Counted from the stretch's first letter, positions 1 to 10,964 are shown. The stretch is DNA of 64,000 nt from Streptomyces sp. RFCAC02 (GCF_004193175.1 NZ_SAUH01000001.1:4869501-4933500), one strand, 5' to 3'. Made by a program: numbers and translations. Notes: generated by a model from the letters alone, not told the origin.

Positions 1-371
1 AGGAGGTGGGGCTCATCGACGACGCCGCGTTCGCCGAGGCGTGGGTGGAGTCGAGGCACCACGGGAGGGGCCTCGCCCGGGGCGCGCTCGCCCGGGAGCT
101 GCGGACCAGGGGGGTGGCGCCCGGCGTCGTGGCGGAGGCTGTAGGGCGTCTGGACAGCGAGCGGGAGGAGAAGACGGCCCGGAGCCTGGTCGACCGGAAG
201 CTGCGGGCCACCCGGGGGCTCGACCGCGAGAAGCGGCTCCGCCGGCTCGTGGGGATGCTCGCCCGCAAGGGGTATCCGCAGGGGCTGTGTCTGCGGGTGG
301 TGCGCCAGGCTCTGGAGGAGGAGGGGGAGGACCCGGAGGTGATGGACGGCTACTTGTCCGAGGACGTGTGA
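1..371 (+). CDS. recX: Regulatory protein RecX, 3' part
   Basis: RecX binds RecA filaments and limits recombinase activity. Only the C-terminal part is present: the open frame runs in from the left edge (first full codon at 3) to a TGA at 369-371. The residues show the three-helix RecX repeats, with the motif DDAAFAEAWVESR at the start and an R-rich basic stretch (DREKRLRRLVGMLARKGYP) later. A GTG at position 6 is in frame but is only an internal valine. In Streptomyces recX lies directly downstream of recA, which would be just outside the window. The gene converges on the monooxygenase that follows. Confidence 0.85.
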   Translation, partial: EVGLIDDAAFAEAWVESRHHGRGLARGALARELRTRGVAPGVVAEAVGRLDSEREEKTARSLVDRKLRATRGLDREKRLRRLVGMLARKGYPQGLCLRVVRQALEEEGEDPEVMDGYLSEDV

Positions 372-473
372 GGGCGCGCGTGCTCGGGCGGATGCGGGGG
401 CGAGTGACGGGGATGCGCGGTACCCGGGTGCTCCGGACGTGCCGGCCGGCGTGGAGGGGCGGCGGCGCGGCGG

Positions 474-2099
474 TCAGGTGTGCTTCGGGTGCGTGCCGTG
501 GGCGGCGGAGGGGGACGGATCGGCGTCGGTGTCCCCGCGCACGACGCGCGCGCAGCTCTCCAGCGCCGCGTGGTCCCCGCCGGGGACGGCGGCGGCCAGG
601 TGGCCGTCCGGCCGCACCAGCAGCAGGGTGTGGGGTCCCGCGCCGGGATAGCTGTCGGCGACCAGCAGCTCGGTCGGCAGGGGGAGGGCCTTGGCGACCG
701 CGGCCAGCTCGGGCATCAGGCCGGCCGTCAGCCAGTGCTTGGCGTCCCACACGCCCGCGCCGGGGGCCGTGAGGACGAGCAGCAGGGGGCCGCCCAGCCG
801 GTCCCGCAGCCGGGCGCGGGTGCCGTCAAGACCTATCACCGGCACGTCCGCCACCTGGGAGCCCGGCGGTGTGTCCGTCGGCATCGCCCGGGGCGGGGCG
901 GGGGTGAGCGGGGACGACGGGTGGGCGGCGGGGCCGCCCAGGGCGCCTACCCCGAGATGCGCGTCGGAAAGGAGGGCGATCCGGCTTCTGCCGCGCCCGG
1001 AGAGGCGCGCGGACAGCCCACCGCCGCGTACCACCGGCAGGGCCTGGTCGACGGCGCGCAGCCCGGCGGCCACGGCGGTGCGGCGCTCGGCCTCGTAGCT
1101 GTCCAGCAGGAGGTCGGCGTGGCCTTCGTGGCAGGCGACGGCGAGCTTCCACGCGAGGTTCGCGACGTCCCGGAGGTTCTCGGCGACCTGCTGGGTGCCG
1201 AGGGCGCCGGAGAGGTGGGCGGCGTCACCGGCCAGGAAGACGCGGCCGTCGCGCCAGCGCCGTGCGAGGCGCTGGTGGCAGATGTGGACGCCGGTGTCGA
1301 GCAGGTCGTACGGCGGGACGTCGCCGTCGTGCAGGGCGGTCAGTGTGCTGTGCACGCGGTCGAGCAGGGCGTCCGGTGTGACGAGTTCGCCGTCCGGGGG
1401 GAGGGGCCAGTCCATGCGCCACCGCCCGCCGGTGAGCGGCCGCACCGTCACCTCGCCGGTGCCCGGTCCCCGGTGCAGCGCGGCCTCGCCCGCTCCGGGC
1501 AGCTCCGCGCGCAGGGCGGCCACCGCGTAGCGCTCGACCGCGGTCCTGCCGGGGAAAGGGACACGGAGCAGCTTGCGGACGGTCGAGCGGGCTCCGTCAC
1601 AGCCGACGAGAAAGCTCCCGCGGAACGTCCTCGCCTGGCCGCGCAGCCCTTCGGGGGCGCGGCGCACCGTGTGGACGGTGACCTCGGCCGGCCGCTGCTC
1701 GCAGTCGGTCACGCGGTGGCCGGGAACGATCGTGACGAGGTCGTGTTCGGCCAGGGCGGCGCGCAGGGATTCCTCAAGGACGTGCTGGGGGAGGTGGCGC
1801 GGTGCCGTCGCGGGGGAGAAGTCCCGTTCGATGACGGTCCGGCCGCGCTGTGTGGCGCGCCACGCGGTCCATTCCGCGGACTCCCGGGCCACTTCGGGCA
1901 GTGCGGCCCAGGCGAGGGTGTCGTCGGTGAGGACGACGGTGCGGGCCGGTCGCCTCGCCGGCGGCGCCTCCGCTCCGTCCAGCACGACGGAGGGGACGCC
2001 GTACCCGGCCAGGGCATGCGCCAGCGCGAGCCCGGTGGGGCCCGCGCCGGCGATGATCACGGGCAGCACAGCACGTAGTGCAACCCAGTCGGCGATCAC
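474..2099 (-). CDS. FAD-dependent aromatic hydroxylase-type monooxygenase
   Basis: 541 aa flavoprotein of the PheA/TfdB aromatic hydroxylase family (NAD(P)H- and O2-dependent ring hydroxylation). Seen: N-terminal Rossmann motif IIAGAGPTGLALAHAL (about residues 15-28), the second flavin/NADPH motif LVGCDGARS, and the ribityl-binding motif GRVFLAGDAAHL. A C-terminal thioredoxin-fold-like extension, typical of this family, follows (about residues 400-530). The loop after GDAAHL reads SGALGTQQVAENLRD instead of the usual glycine-rich GGQGxNxGxQD, so the flavin contact there is unusual. It stands alone between recX and gluD with no tailoring partners, and the substrate cannot be told. An internal valine near residue 11 (V-LPVIIAG) is a possible later start. 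Confidence 0.8.
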   Translation of the reverse strand: MIADWVALRAVLPVIIAGAGPTGLALAHALAGYGVPSVVLDGAEAPPARRPARTVVLTDDTLAWAALPEVARESAEWTAWRATQRGRTVIERDFSPATAPRHLPQHVLEESLRAALAEHDLVTIVPGHRVTDCEQRPAEVTVHTVRRAPEGLRGQARTFRGSFLVGCDGARSTVRKLLRVPFPGRTAVERYAVAALRAELPGAGEAALHRGPGTGEVTVRPLTGGRWRMDWPLPPDGELVTPDALLDRVHSTLTALHDGDVPPYDLLDTGVHICHQRLARRWRDGRVFLAGDAAHLSGALGTQQVAENLRDVANLAWKLAVACHEGHADLLLDSYEAERRTAVAAGLRAVDQALPVVRGGGLSARLSGRGRSRIALLSDAHLGVGALGGPAAHPSSPLTPAPPRAMPTDTPPGSQVADVPVIGLDGTRARLRDRLGGPLLLVLTAPGAGVWDAKHWLTAGLMPELAAVAKALPLPTELLVADSYPGAGPHTLLLVRPDGHLAAAVPGGDHAALESCARVVRGDTDADPSPSAAHGTHPKHT

Positions 2100-2151
2100 G
2101 CGTCAAGTCGTTCGGGAGACACGATGCGTTGGTCAGCTGACTCTCGCTGTG

Positions 2152-3078
2152 CTACACCGATGTCCCGTCCTTGGCGGCGAGCGGCACCTTGGCGAGCACG
2201 GCCTCGCCCGTCGGCTCCGGATCGGTCGGGTCCGCGTGGAGGACCGCGCCCGTGCCGCGCTTCCGGTTCCTGATCCACTTCTCCAGCCAGGCAGCCAGGC
2301 TGGTGAGGAGGAAGTTCAGGGCGATGAAGAGGATCGCGGCGACGACATAGGCGGCGATGGTGTTCGAGTAGTTCGTCGAGACGAGACCCGAGTTCCGCAT
2401 CAGCTCGCTGTAGCCGAGCGCGCCGCCGCCGAGCGTCGTGTCCTTCACGATGACGACGAGCTGGCTCACGATCGCCGGCAGCATCACGGTGACGGCCTGC
2501 GGCAGCAGGATGCTCACCATCGTCTGGCCCTTGCGCATACCGATGGCGCGGGCCGCGTCGTGCTGACCCCTCGGAAGGGAAAGCACGCCCGCCCGGAAGA
2601 CCTCGGCGAGGACCGAGGCGTTGTACAGCACCAGGCCGGTGACGACCGCGTACAGCGGGCGGACGTCGCGGTCCACGTCCGACCACATCGCATACGCCTC
2701 GTTGGCGAAGATCATCATCAGGAGCACCGGGATGGCCCGGAAGAACTCGACGATGACTTCGCACGGACGCTTGATCCACCAGTGGTCCGAGAGACGGCCG
2801 ATGCCGAGGATCGCGCCGAGGGGGAGCGCGATCAGGAGTGACAGGAAGGCCGCCTGAAGGGTCTTCTGGAGGCCCGGCCAGAGGTAGGTGGACCAGATGC
2901 GCGAGTCGGTGACGAAGACGTCCCACTTTTCGCCCGCCAACTGACCCTTGTCGCCCAGCGCGTCGAGGACCAGCCAGAGGACGCCGCCCAGGACGACGAC
3001 GAACAGCACGGTCAGCGCGAAGTTCCTGCGCTTGGCACGAGGACCGGGCGCGTCATAGAGAACGGACAGGTTGGTCAT
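2152..3078 (-). CDS. gluD: Glutamate ABC transporter permease GluD
   Basis: 308 aa inner-membrane permease of the polar amino-acid (HAAT) ABC family, the second transmembrane subunit of the glutamate importer. Seen: an N-terminal hydrophobic segment (FALTVLFVVVLGGVLWLVL), several further membrane spans, and the cytoplasmic EAA-type coupling loop AARAIGMRKGQTMVSILLPQA that contacts the GluA ATPase. The ATG overlaps the gluC stop codon in an ATGA arrangement, indicating translational coupling. It is last in gluA-gluB-gluC-gluD. A charged C-terminal tail follows the last span. Confidence 0.93.
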   Translation of the reverse strand: MTNLSVLYDAPGPRAKRRNFALTVLFVVVLGGVLWLVLDALGDKGQLAGEKWDVFVTDSRIWSTYLWPGLQKTLQAAFLSLLIALPLGAILGIGRLSDHWWIKRPCEVIVEFFRAIPVLLMMIFANEAYAMWSDVDRDVRPLYAVVTGLVLYNASVLAEVFRAGVLSLPRGQHDAARAIGMRKGQTMVSILLPQAVTVMLPAIVSQLVVIVKDTTLGGGALGYSELMRNSGLVSTNYSNTIAAYVVAAILFIALNFLLTSLAAWLEKWIRNRKRGTGAVLHADPTDPEPTGEAVLAKVPLAAKDGTSV

Positions 3079-3752
3079 CGTTTCACCGCCACGCGATTGG
3101 CCACCCAGCCGAGGATCAGGCCTGTCGGGAGGGTGAGGATGATGAAGCCGAGGGCGAACAGGAGCGCGATCGGGATCAGCTGCGCCTCGTTCTCGATCAT
3201 CTCCTTCATCAGGAGCGACGCCTCGGCGACACCGATGACAGAAGCCACCGTGGTGTTCTTCGTGAGCGCGATGAGTACGTTGGCGAGCGGTGCCACCACT
3301 GCGCGGAACGCCTGGGGAAGCACGATCAGGCCGATGACCTGCGTGAAGGGCAGGCCCAGGGCGCGGGCCGCCTCCGCCTGGCCGACGGGCACCGTGTTGA
3401 TGCCGGAGCGCAGGGACTCACAGACGAACGTCGAGGTGTAGACGATGAAGCCGAGGACCGCGAGCCGGAAGCCGGTCTGTGAGGGATCGCTGCCGTCGGT
3501 GAACATCTTCATGCCGAGGGTCTGGTTCAGCCCCAGGGAACAGAAGACGATGATCAGGGTCAGAGGGGTGTTCCGGAAGATGTTCACGTACGCGGTGCCG
3601 AACGCCCTCATCACGGGGACCGGGCTCACGCGCATGGCCGCGAGCACGGTACCCCAGATGAGCGAGCCGACCGCCGAGTAGAACGTGAGCTGCACCGTGG
3701 TCCAGAACGCCCCGAACAGGTCGTACTGCTCAAGATCCAAAAAGTCGAACAC
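3075..3752 (-). CDS. gluC: Glutamate ABC transporter permease GluC
   Basis: 225 aa membrane permease of the glutamate importer, partner of GluD. I start it at the GTG at 3752 (FDFLDLEQYDLFGAFWTT...), which matches the usual N-terminus of the family. A longer open frame reaches 3920 but its proline/arginine-rich extension runs through the intercistronic hairpin and into gluB, so it is unlikely to be translated. Seen: hydrophobic spans and the EAA loop EAARALGLPFTQVIGLIVLP. The stop overlaps the gluD start. A large palindrome separates it from gluB and may lower permease expression relative to the binding protein. Confidence 0.92.
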   Translation of the reverse strand: MFDFLDLEQYDLFGAFWTTVQLTFYSAVGSLIWGTVLAAMRVSPVPVMRAFGTAYVNIFRNTPLTLIIVFCSLGLNQTLGMKMFTDGSDPSQTGFRLAVLGFIVYTSTFVCESLRSGINTVPVGQAEAARALGLPFTQVIGLIVLPQAFRAVVAPLANVLIALTKNTTVASVIGVAEASLLMKEMIENEAQLIPIALLFALGFIILTLPTGLILGWVANRVAVKR

Positions 3753-3787
3753 GGAAACTCTCAGTCTCGACTGGGTGGGTGGGGAGC

Positions 3788-3819
3788 GTGGTGCGCCGCC
3801 GCATGCGGCGGCGCACCAC
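3788..3819. promoter_or_regulatory. 32-bp perfect palindrome between gluB and gluC
   Basis: Every base from 3788 to 3819 pairs with its partner around a central GCATGC, giving a 16-bp arm with no mismatch. It lies in the 82-base gap between the gluB stop and the gluC start. Hairpins at this place in binding-protein operons protect upstream mRNA or partly stop transcription, so that more binding protein than permease is made. That role is inferred here. Confidence 0.7.
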
Positions 3820-3834
3820 CGGGAGACCTGGAGG

Positions 3835-4665
3835 TCAGGCGCCTTCGGTGATCTCGGGGGCGGGCTCGGCCTCGTAGCCGGCCGGGCCGAAGTTGTCCTC
3901 GATGGCCTGGTCCCAGGCACCGGACTCGACCATCTCGGTCAGGGCGTCGTTGATCTGGCCCTGCAGCTCGGTGTCGTCCTTCGCGATGCCGATGCCGTAG
4001 TTCTCGTCGCTCAGCTCCAGGCCGGCCAGCTCGAACTTGCCCTGGTTGGCCTCCTGCGCGGCGTAGCCGGCGAGGATGGAGTCGTCCGTGGTGAGCGCGT
4101 CGACCTGGCCGTTCTCCAGACCGGTCAGGCACTCGGAGTAGGTGCCGAACTCGTTCAGCGCGGCGTCGGGCGCGAAGTCGTTCTTCACGTTCTGCGCGGA
4201 GGTGGAGCCGGTCACGGAACACAGGGTGAGGTCGTTGATCTCGTCCGTGGAGGAGATGGTCTCACCGGCGCGCATCAGCAGGTCCTGGTGGGCCAGCAGG
4301 TACGGCCCGGCGAAGGAGACGCTCTCCTTGCGCTCGTCGGTGATCGAGTAGCTGGCGACGATGAAGTCCACGTCACCGCGCTTGAGGAGGTTCTCGCGCT
4401 CGGCGCTCGGGGCCTCCTCGAACGAGATCTGGTCCTCCTCGTAGCCGAGCTGCTCGGCGACATAGCGGGCCACGTCCACGTCGAAGCCGGTGTAGTCGCC
4501 GTCCGGCGTCTTCAGGCCGAGACCCGGCTGGTCGAACTTGATGCCGATGGTGATGCCGTCGCCGCCGTCCCCACTGTCACCGCCGTCGTCCGAGCCGCAC
4601 GCGGTGGCGGACAGGGAGAGGGCGAGCACCGAGGCGGCGAGGGCAGTCGTCTTGCGAACGTTCAT
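3835..4665 (-). CDS. gluB: Glutamate-binding lipoprotein GluB
   Basis: 276 aa solute-binding protein that captures glutamate outside the membrane and delivers it to GluCD. Seen: a basic N-terminus, hydrophobic segment and lipobox LSATAC with the lipidated cysteine near residue 23, followed by an acidic Gly/Asp linker. The mature part is SBP_bac_3-like: GLGLKTPDGDYTGFDVDVARYVAEQLG, and the ligand-pocket region VDFIVASYSITDERK. RBS AGGGA lies before the ATG. It sits 56 bases after gluA and is followed by the 32-bp palindrome. Confidence 0.94.
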   Translation of the reverse strand: MNVRKTTALAASVLALSLSATACGSDDGGDSGDGGDGITIGIKFDQPGLGLKTPDGDYTGFDVDVARYVAEQLGYEEDQISFEEAPSAERENLLKRGDVDFIVASYSITDERKESVSFAGPYLLAHQDLLMRAGETISSTDEINDLTLCSVTGSTSAQNVKNDFAPDAALNEFGTYSECLTGLENGQVDALTTDDSILAGYAAQEANQGKFELAGLELSDENYGIGIAKDDTELQGQINDALTEMVESGAWDQAIEDNFGPAGYEAEPAPEITEGA

Positions 4666-4721
4666 GATCGATTTTTCCCTTGTGTCTGAAAGGACGTGCG
4701 TCAGGAGGAGCGGACCGTGCC

Positions 4722-5507
<786 letters not shown>

Positions 5508-5790
5508 CGTGCGTTGCTCCGTCCTCGTCGGTTGACGGGACGATAGCCAGGGTGTGAACGCAGCGTCAGCAGATCTGAGCTGAACTTGAGCATCACGATG
5601 TGATCGCGGTCTCGTAGCTCAGCGTGTCGCCGGAGGTGCTACGGGTGGCTGCCGCATAACGGTAGCGTTCCCCTCCTCCTACCCCCCTTGACGGGGACCA
5701 CCAACATCCGCGTGGATGCGTCTTACCGGAAGATCGCGCGCCAGGGACCCGTGCACACCGAGTGATCAGGAGAGGAGGGCACGGGACGAG
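5508..5790. promoter_or_regulatory. Divergent gluA / gluR promoter region
   Basis: 283-base gap between the divergent starts of gluA (minus) and gluR (plus). In S. coelicolor the response regulator GluR acts on the gluABCD promoter from this kind of gap. I see a short dyad ATCAC-GAT-GTGAT at 5592-5604 as one possible site, and a strong RBS AGGAGAGGAGG before gluR. No promoter hexamers are assigned with confidence. Confidence 0.4.
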
Positions 5791-6480
5791 ATGAGACTGC
5801 TGCTGGTCGAGGACGACGAGCACGTCGCCGCCGCCCTCGTCGCCGTCCTGACCCGGCACGGCTTCGAGGTGGTGCGCGCCCGCGGCGGCGAGGAGGCGAT
5901 CACGCACCTGCGCAGCCGGCCCTTCGGCGTCGTGCTGCTCGACCTCGGCCTGCCGGACGTCGACGGCTTCGAGGTCTGCGGGCGCATCCGGCGCATCGCG
6001 AGCGTCCCCATCATCATGGTCACCGCGCGCGCCGACATCCGCTCCCGCATCCACGGTCTCAACCTCGGCGCCGACGACTACGTCGTGAAGCCGTACGACA
6101 CCGGCGAACTGCTCGCCCGCATCCACGCCGTGGCCCGCCGCACCGGCCCGGAGGAGGACACCGCGGTGCCCGAGCCCAGGGACGGCGTCCTCTCCCTCGG
6201 CCCCATCACCGTCGAGCTGGCCACCCGCCAGGTCTCGGTGGACGGCCGGCCCGTCGCGCTCACCCGCAAGGAGTTCGACCTCCTCGCCCTGCTCGCCCAG
6301 CGTCCCGGCGTCGTCTTCCGCCGGGAGCAGATCATCAGCGACGTCTGGCAGACCAACTGGAAGGGCACCGGCCGTACCCTCGAAGTGCACATCGCCTCCC
6401 TCCGCTCCAAGCTGCGCCGCCCCGAGCTCGTCGAGACCGTCCGCGGCGTCGGCTACCGCCTGGCCGTCCCCGCCGCCTGA
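5791..6480 (+). CDS. gluR: OmpR-family response regulator GluR
   Basis: 229 aa cytoplasmic DNA-binding response regulator. Seen: receiver domain with acidic pocket E7-D8-D9, phospho-acceptor D51 in VVLLDLGLPD, the conserved Thr in IIMVTARAD and Lys in DDYVVKPYD; then a C-terminal winged helix with ALTRKEFDLLALLAQRPG and TLEVHIASLRSKL. Start ATG 5791 is preceded by AGGAGAGGAGG; an upstream in-frame start exists but lacks homology. It is followed after 16 bases by its kinase. In S. coelicolor the equivalent GluR-GluK pair senses glutamate and controls gluABCD, and the same divergent layout is present here. Confidence 0.9.
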   Translation: MRLLLVEDDEHVAAALVAVLTRHGFEVVRARGGEEAITHLRSRPFGVVLLDLGLPDVDGFEVCGRIRRIASVPIIMVTARADIRSRIHGLNLGADDYVVKPYDTGELLARIHAVARRTGPEEDTAVPEPRDGVLSLGPITVELATRQVSVDGRPVALTRKEFDLLALLAQRPGVVFRREQIISDVWQTNWKGTGRTLEVHIASLRSKLRRPELVETVRGVGYRLAVPAA

Positions 6481-6496
6481 ACCGAACCCTCTCCCC

Positions 6497-7939
6497 ATGC
6501 GCTCACGCCTGCTCCCCCTCCTCATCGTCCTGCTGGCCGGTGTCCTCCTCGCCCTCGGCATCCCGCTCGCGGCCAGCCAGGCCAGGGACGAACAGCAGGG
6601 CGTCGTCGTCGACCGGATCGACGACACCACCCGCTTCGCCTCCCTCGCCCTGTCCGCCACCGACGTGGAGCCGGGCACGCGCCCCCAGACCGACGCCCTG
6701 CAGGACGAGCTGGACCGCTACTACGAGGTCTACGGCATCAACGCCGGCGTCTTCCAGCGCGACGGCGAACCCATGGCCGCCGCGCCGAACGGCTGGGAGC
6801 CCGAGGGCGGCGCGGACGGTGTCGAGTTCTCCGAGGCCCTGGCCGGCCGCCGCAGTGAGGGACCGGCCCAGGTGTGGCCCTGGGACACCCACCGCACGCT
6901 GGTCGTCGCCTCACCGGTGATAAGGGACGGGGACGTCATCGCCGTCGTCGTCACCGAATCGCCCACCGGGCCGCTGCGCTCCCGCATCCTCGGCGGCTGG
7001 GTGCCCATCGCGCTCGGCGAGGTGGCGGCCATGCTGCTCGCCGTGGCCGCCGCCTACTGGCTCGCGGGCTGGGTGCTGCGCCCCGTGCGCGTCCTCGACC
7101 GGGCCACGCACGAGATCGCCACGGGCCGGCTCACCGCACGGGTCGCCGCCGCCGGCGGCCCGCCCGAGCTGCGGCGGCTCGCGGACTCGTTCAACGAGAT
7201 GGCCGACAACGTCGAGGAGGTCCTCGAACAGCAGCGCGCCTTCGTCGCCGACGCGTCCCACCAGCTGCGCAACCCCCTCGCCGCCCTGCTGCTGCGCATC
7301 GACCTCCTCGGTCTTGAGCTCCCCGAGGGCCATGAGGAGATCGCCTCCGTCAAGGCGGAGGGCAAACGGCTCGCCAAGGTCCTCGACGGGCTGCTCGACC
7401 TGGCGCTCGCCGAGCACAGCTCCGCCGATCTGCGGCTCACCGACGTCGCGGAGCTGGTCGCCGAGCGCGTGGCGTCCTGGAGCCCGGTCGCCGACCAGAA
7501 GGACGTGAGCCTCCTGCTGGTCGGCCCGCCCGCCGCGACCGGCTGGGCCGACCCGGTCGGGCTGTCCAGCGCGCTGGACGCCGTCGTGGACAACGCGCTG
7601 AAGTTCACCCCCTCGGGCGGCGACGTCACGGTCACCGTCGCCGCGACCCCCGACCACATACGGATAGAGACGTCCGACACCGGTCCCGGGCTCGCCGACG
7701 GAGAACTCGAGCGCATCGGCCGCCGCTTCTGGCGCAGCGGCCGCCACCAGAACGTGGGCGGTTCCGGGCTCGGCCTGTCGATCGTCGGCGCCCTCCTCAC
7801 CGCCGGGGGCGCCCGCATCTCCTACGGCCACGCCGAGCCGCACGGCCTGCGCGTCACCGTGGAGGTGCCGCGGCACGCCCCCGAACCCGCCGGCGGCGCG
7901 GCCGTCATCGGCCCCCGGCCGGTGTCAGACGCACGGTGA
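6497..7939 (+). CDS. gluK: Sensor histidine kinase GluK
   Basis: 480 aa membrane kinase. Seen: two membrane spans (about residues 5-25 and 170-190) enclosing an extracytoplasmic sensor region; a HAMP linker beginning at the [16 protein letters not shown] motif; H-box [17 protein letters not shown] with phospho-accepting H255; N-box DNALKFTP; G-boxes DTGPGL and GSGLGLSIV. It probably phosphorylates GluR in response to extracellular glutamate, as reported for the S. coelicolor pair. Its 3' end overlaps the 3' end of the convergent alpha-mannosidase gene by 35 bases, which leaves no room for a terminator between them. Confidence 0.9.
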   Translation: MRSRLLPLLIVLLAGVLLALGIPLAASQARDEQQGVVVDRIDDTTRFASLALSATDVEPGTRPQTDALQDELDRYYEVYGINAGVFQRDGEPMAAAPNGWEPEGGADGVEFSEALAGRRSEGPAQVWPWDTHRTLVVASPVIRDGDVIAVVVTESPTGPLRSRILGGWVPIALGEVAAMLLAVAAAYWLAGWVLRPVRVLDRATHEIATGRLTARVAAAGGPPELRRLADSFNEMADNVEEVLEQQRAFVADASHQLRNPLAALLLRIDLLGLELPEGHEEIASVKAEGKRLAKVLDGLLDLALAEHSSADLRLTDVAELVAERVASWSPVADQKDVSLLLVGPPAATGWADPVGLSSALDAVVDNALKFTPSGGDVTVTVAATPDHIRIETSDTGPGLADGELERIGRRFWRSGRHQNVGGSGLGLSIVGALLTAGGARISYGHAEPHGLRVTVEVPRHAPEPAGGAAVIGPRPVSDAR

Positions 7940-10900
7940 GGATCTGGAAGGGGCGCAGGGACAGCGCCACGCGCCCTCCCGACGCCACCTCGAACGCCGG
8001 CGCGTCCGCGAGCGGCCGCTCCAGCAGATCGGTCGCCGTCACCGCGCCGAGCGGGAACCCGGCGCTCAGCGTGCCGGACGACCTGCCGCCGGACGCCTCG
8101 TAGAGCCGCACCACGACATCGCCGCCGCGGTCGTCGGCCGGCTTCACCGCCGACACGACGATGTGGCCCCCGCCCTCCGCCTCGACCGTGACCAGCGGCT
8201 CGACGCCGCCGCCACCGGTCACGACACGCTCCGGCAGGTTGATCCAGTGCCCCTCGCGCACGGCGTCGGCCACCGTCGCGCCGGGCGCGAGCGCGTACCG
8301 CAGCCGGTGGACGCCCTGGTCGGTCTCCGGGTCCGGATAGCGTGGCGCGCGCAGCAGCGAGAGCCGTACGGTCGTCGTCTGCCCGCCGTCCGGCCGCACC
8401 TCGCGCGTCACGTCGTGGCCGTACGTGGAGTCGTTGACGACGGCCGCGCCCCAGCCGGGCTCGCCCACGCGCAGCCAGCGGTGCGCGCAGATCTCGAACT
8501 TCGCGGCGTCCCAGGTCGTGTTCGTGTGCGTCGGACGCTCGACGTGGCCGAACTGCGTCTCGGCGGCCGACACGTCCGCCTTCACATCCAGCGGGAACGC
8601 GGCCTTGAGGATCTTCTCGCGCTCGTGCCAGTCGATCTCGGTGTCGATGTCGAGGACGCGCGCCCCGGCGCGCAGCGTGAGCCGCTGCACCACCCGGGAG
8701 GCGCCGAAGGAGCGCGCGACGCGGACGCACGCCGCCGCGTCCGACCGCTCCTCGACCGCCAGATCGTCCACACCGACCAGGTCCTCGCCCCGGTTGCGGT
8801 AGAACGCGTCCACGTCCCAGGCGTCCCAGTTGTTCGGCAGGTCGGGGTGGAGCCGCAGCAGGTTGCCCGCCGCCCCGGGCGCGATCGCCTCCCGGCCGGC
8901 CGCCAGGTCCACCGCCGACACGACGAGCCCGCGGCCGTCGATCCCGACCCTCAGCAGCCCGTTGTCCAGGGTGAAACCGCCGCCCGACCGTTCCACGAGC
9001 GCCACCGCCGGGCCGCCGGACGCCTCCCCGGCCGCGCCGCGCACGGTCGCGCCGCCCGCCGGCACACCGTCCCTGGTGTGCGGGGCGGCGTTGAACACGA
9101 CGGTGCGCGCGCCCTCGCCCGCCAGCGCGCGCTGCGCGGCACCGATCAGCGCCCGCAGCTCGGCGCCCACCCGCTCGTACGTCTCGCGCGCCTCACGGTG
9201 CACCCACGCGATGGACGACCCCGGCAGGATGTCGTGGAACTGGTGCAGCAGCACCGTCTTCCAGATCCGGTCGAGATCGTCGTACGGGCAGACGTAGCCC
9301 GGCACGCGGACCATCGCCGTGGCGGCCCACAGCTCGGCCTCCCGCAGCAGCGACTCGCTGCCGCGGTTCCCCTGCTTCGTGCGGGCCTGCGACGTGTACG
9401 TGCCGCGGTGCAGCTCCAGGTACAGCTCGCCCACCCAGACCGGCGCGGCCTCCCCGTACTCCGCGCGGGCGGCGCGGAAGAACTCCTCGGGACGCTCGAC
9501 GGCCACCCGCGGCGCCCCCTCCAGATCCCGCTGCCGCCGCGCCCGGCCGAGCATCTCCCGCGTGGGGCCGCCCCCGCCGTCGCCCCAGCCGAACGGCACG
9601 AGCGACCGCGTCCCCACGCCCTTCTCCCGGTAGTTCCGCGCAGCGTGCGCCAGCTCGTCGGGCGTGAGGTTCGCGTTGTAGGTGTCGACGGGCGGGAAGT
9701 GCGTGAAGATCCGCGTGCCGTCGATGCCCTCCCACCAGAACGTGTGGTGCGGGAAGGCGTTCGTCGCGCTCCACGAGATCTTCTGCGTCAGGAACCACTC
9801 GGACCCCGACAGCCGCACCAACTGGGGCAGGGCCGCCGTGTACCCGAAGGAGTCGGGCAGCCACACCTCCCGCGTCTCGATCCCGAACGCGTCCAGGTAG
9901 AACCGCTTCCCGTGCACGAACTGCCGCGCCATGGCCTCGCCGCCGACCATGTTCGTGTCCGACTCGACCCACATGCCGCCGACCGGGACGAACGTGCCGG
10001 CCGCCACCTTCTCCGCGACCCGCTCGAAGATCTCCGGCCGGTGCTCCCGCAGCCACGCGAGCTGCTGCGCCTGCGACATGGCGAAGACCAGATCCGGGTC
10101 CTCGTCCAGGAGCGCGACGACGTTCGCCGCCGTGCGGGCCACCTTCCGCACGGTCTCCCGCTGCGGCCACAGCCACGCCGAGTCGATGTGCGCGTGCCCG
10201 ACCGCGCTGAGCCGGTGCGCGGACGCGTGCGCCGGCGCGGACAGCACCTCGCGCACCTCGGCGCGCGCCGCCGGCGCGCTCCCCACCACGTCGTCCAGGT
10301 CCACCGCGTCGAGCGCACGGTCCACGGCACGCAGCAGCGTCCAGCGCCGCGCGTCGTCCACGGACAGCTCGGCCATCAGCCCGCCCGCGACCTCCAGGTC
10401 ACGCACCAGCTCCCACACCTCGGCGCGGAAGACGGTCAGATCCAGGCGCGCCGTCCGGTACAGCGGCTCGTCGCCCGCGGTCGTCCGGTCGCCGAGCAGC
10501 GTGGGGACGCCGTCGTTCAGCACCGGGTTCGCGGCGGCCTCGACGTACAGCAGCACGTCCTCACCGCCCGCCGCCCTGTCCGCGACACGGACCCAGTCGT
10601 TGTACGGGTGGAGGCCCTTCACCGCGCGCCCGTCCGCCCGGTACACCAGCCCCTCGCACTGGAACCCGGCCTGCTCCCGGCCGAACCCCAGGTCGAGCAC
10701 CGCCTCCACCGTCTCCCCGGCCCATGCCGCAGGCACCCTGCCCGTGAGACGGAACCACGTCGTCCCCCACGCGGGACCCCACCGCTCGCCGGCCGCCGAC
10801 GGACGGTACGCGGCGGCGAGGCCCTCCGCGACCGGCACCGGCTCGCCCGGCGCGTCCCACCGCTCCACGGTGAGCGGCACCGGATCGGTGTGGACCACGG

Positions 10901-10964
10901 GCCGCAGCCGCTCCTCCAGGACACGGCGCAGGCGCATCTCGACAAGACGGCGGTCATCGTGCAC
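7905..10964 (-). CDS. Alpha-mannosidase, glycoside hydrolase family 38
   Basis: 1019 aa retaining alpha-mannosidase, probably cytoplasmic because no signal peptide is seen. Seen: the zinc-binding [12 protein letters not shown] motif (about residue 257), the catalytic-nucleophile motif [16 protein letters not shown] (Asp about residue 336), a mid-domain helical bundle, and a C-terminal beta-sandwich. The start is set at GTG 10964 ([21 protein letters not shown], the usual beginning of the family) with GGGAG about 8 bases upstream; an upstream in-frame start at 11006 adds 14 residues without support. Length agrees with bacterial GH38 enzymes of about 1000 aa. The likely role is trimming mannosides taken up by the cell. 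Confidence 0.9.
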   Translation of the reverse strand: MHDDRRLVEMRLRRVLEERLRPVVHTDPVPLTVERWDAPGEPVPVAEGLAAAYRPSAAGERWGPAWGTTWFRLTGRVPAAWAGETVEAVLDLGFGREQAGFQCEGLVYRADGRAVKGLHPYNDWVRVADRAAGGEDVLLYVEAAANPVLNDGVPTLLGDRTTAGDEPLYRTARLDLTVFRAEVWELVRDLEVAGGLMAELSVDDARRWTLLRAVDRALDAVDLDDVVGSAPAARAEVREVLSAPAHASAHRLSAVGHAHIDSAWLWPQRETVRKVARTAANVVALLDEDPDLVFAMSQAQQLAWLREHRPEIFERVAEKVAAGTFVPVGGMWVESDTNMVGGEAMARQFVHGKRFYLDAFGIETREVWLPDSFGYTAALPQLVRLSGSEWFLTQKISWSATNAFPHHTFWWEGIDGTRIFTHFPPVDTYNANLTPDELAHAARNYREKGVGTRSLVPFGWGDGGGGPTREMLGRARRQRDLEGAPRVAVERPEEFFRAARAEYGEAAPVWVGELYLELHRGTYTSQARTKQGNRGSESLLREAELWAATAMVRVPGYVCPYDDLDRIWKTVLLHQFHDILPGSSIAWVHREARETYERVGAELRALIGAAQRALAGEGARTVVFNAAPHTRDGVPAGGATVRGAAGEASGGPAVALVERSGGGFTLDNGLLRVGIDGRGLVVSAVDLAAGREAIAPGAAGNLLRLHPDLPNNWDAWDVDAFYRNRGEDLVGVDDLAVEERSDAAACVRVARSFGASRVVQRLTLRAGARVLDIDTEIDWHEREKILKAAFPLDVKADVSAAETQFGHVERPTHTNTTWDAAKFEICAHRWLRVGEPGWGAAVVNDSTYGHDVTREVRPDGGQTTTVRLSLLRAPRYPDPETDQGVHRLRYALAPGATVADAVREGHWINLPERVVTGGGGVEPLVTVEAEGGGHIVVSAVKPADDRGGDVVVRLYEASGGRSSGTLSAGFPLGAVTATDLLERPLADAPAFEVASGGRVALSLRPFQILTVRLTPAGGR

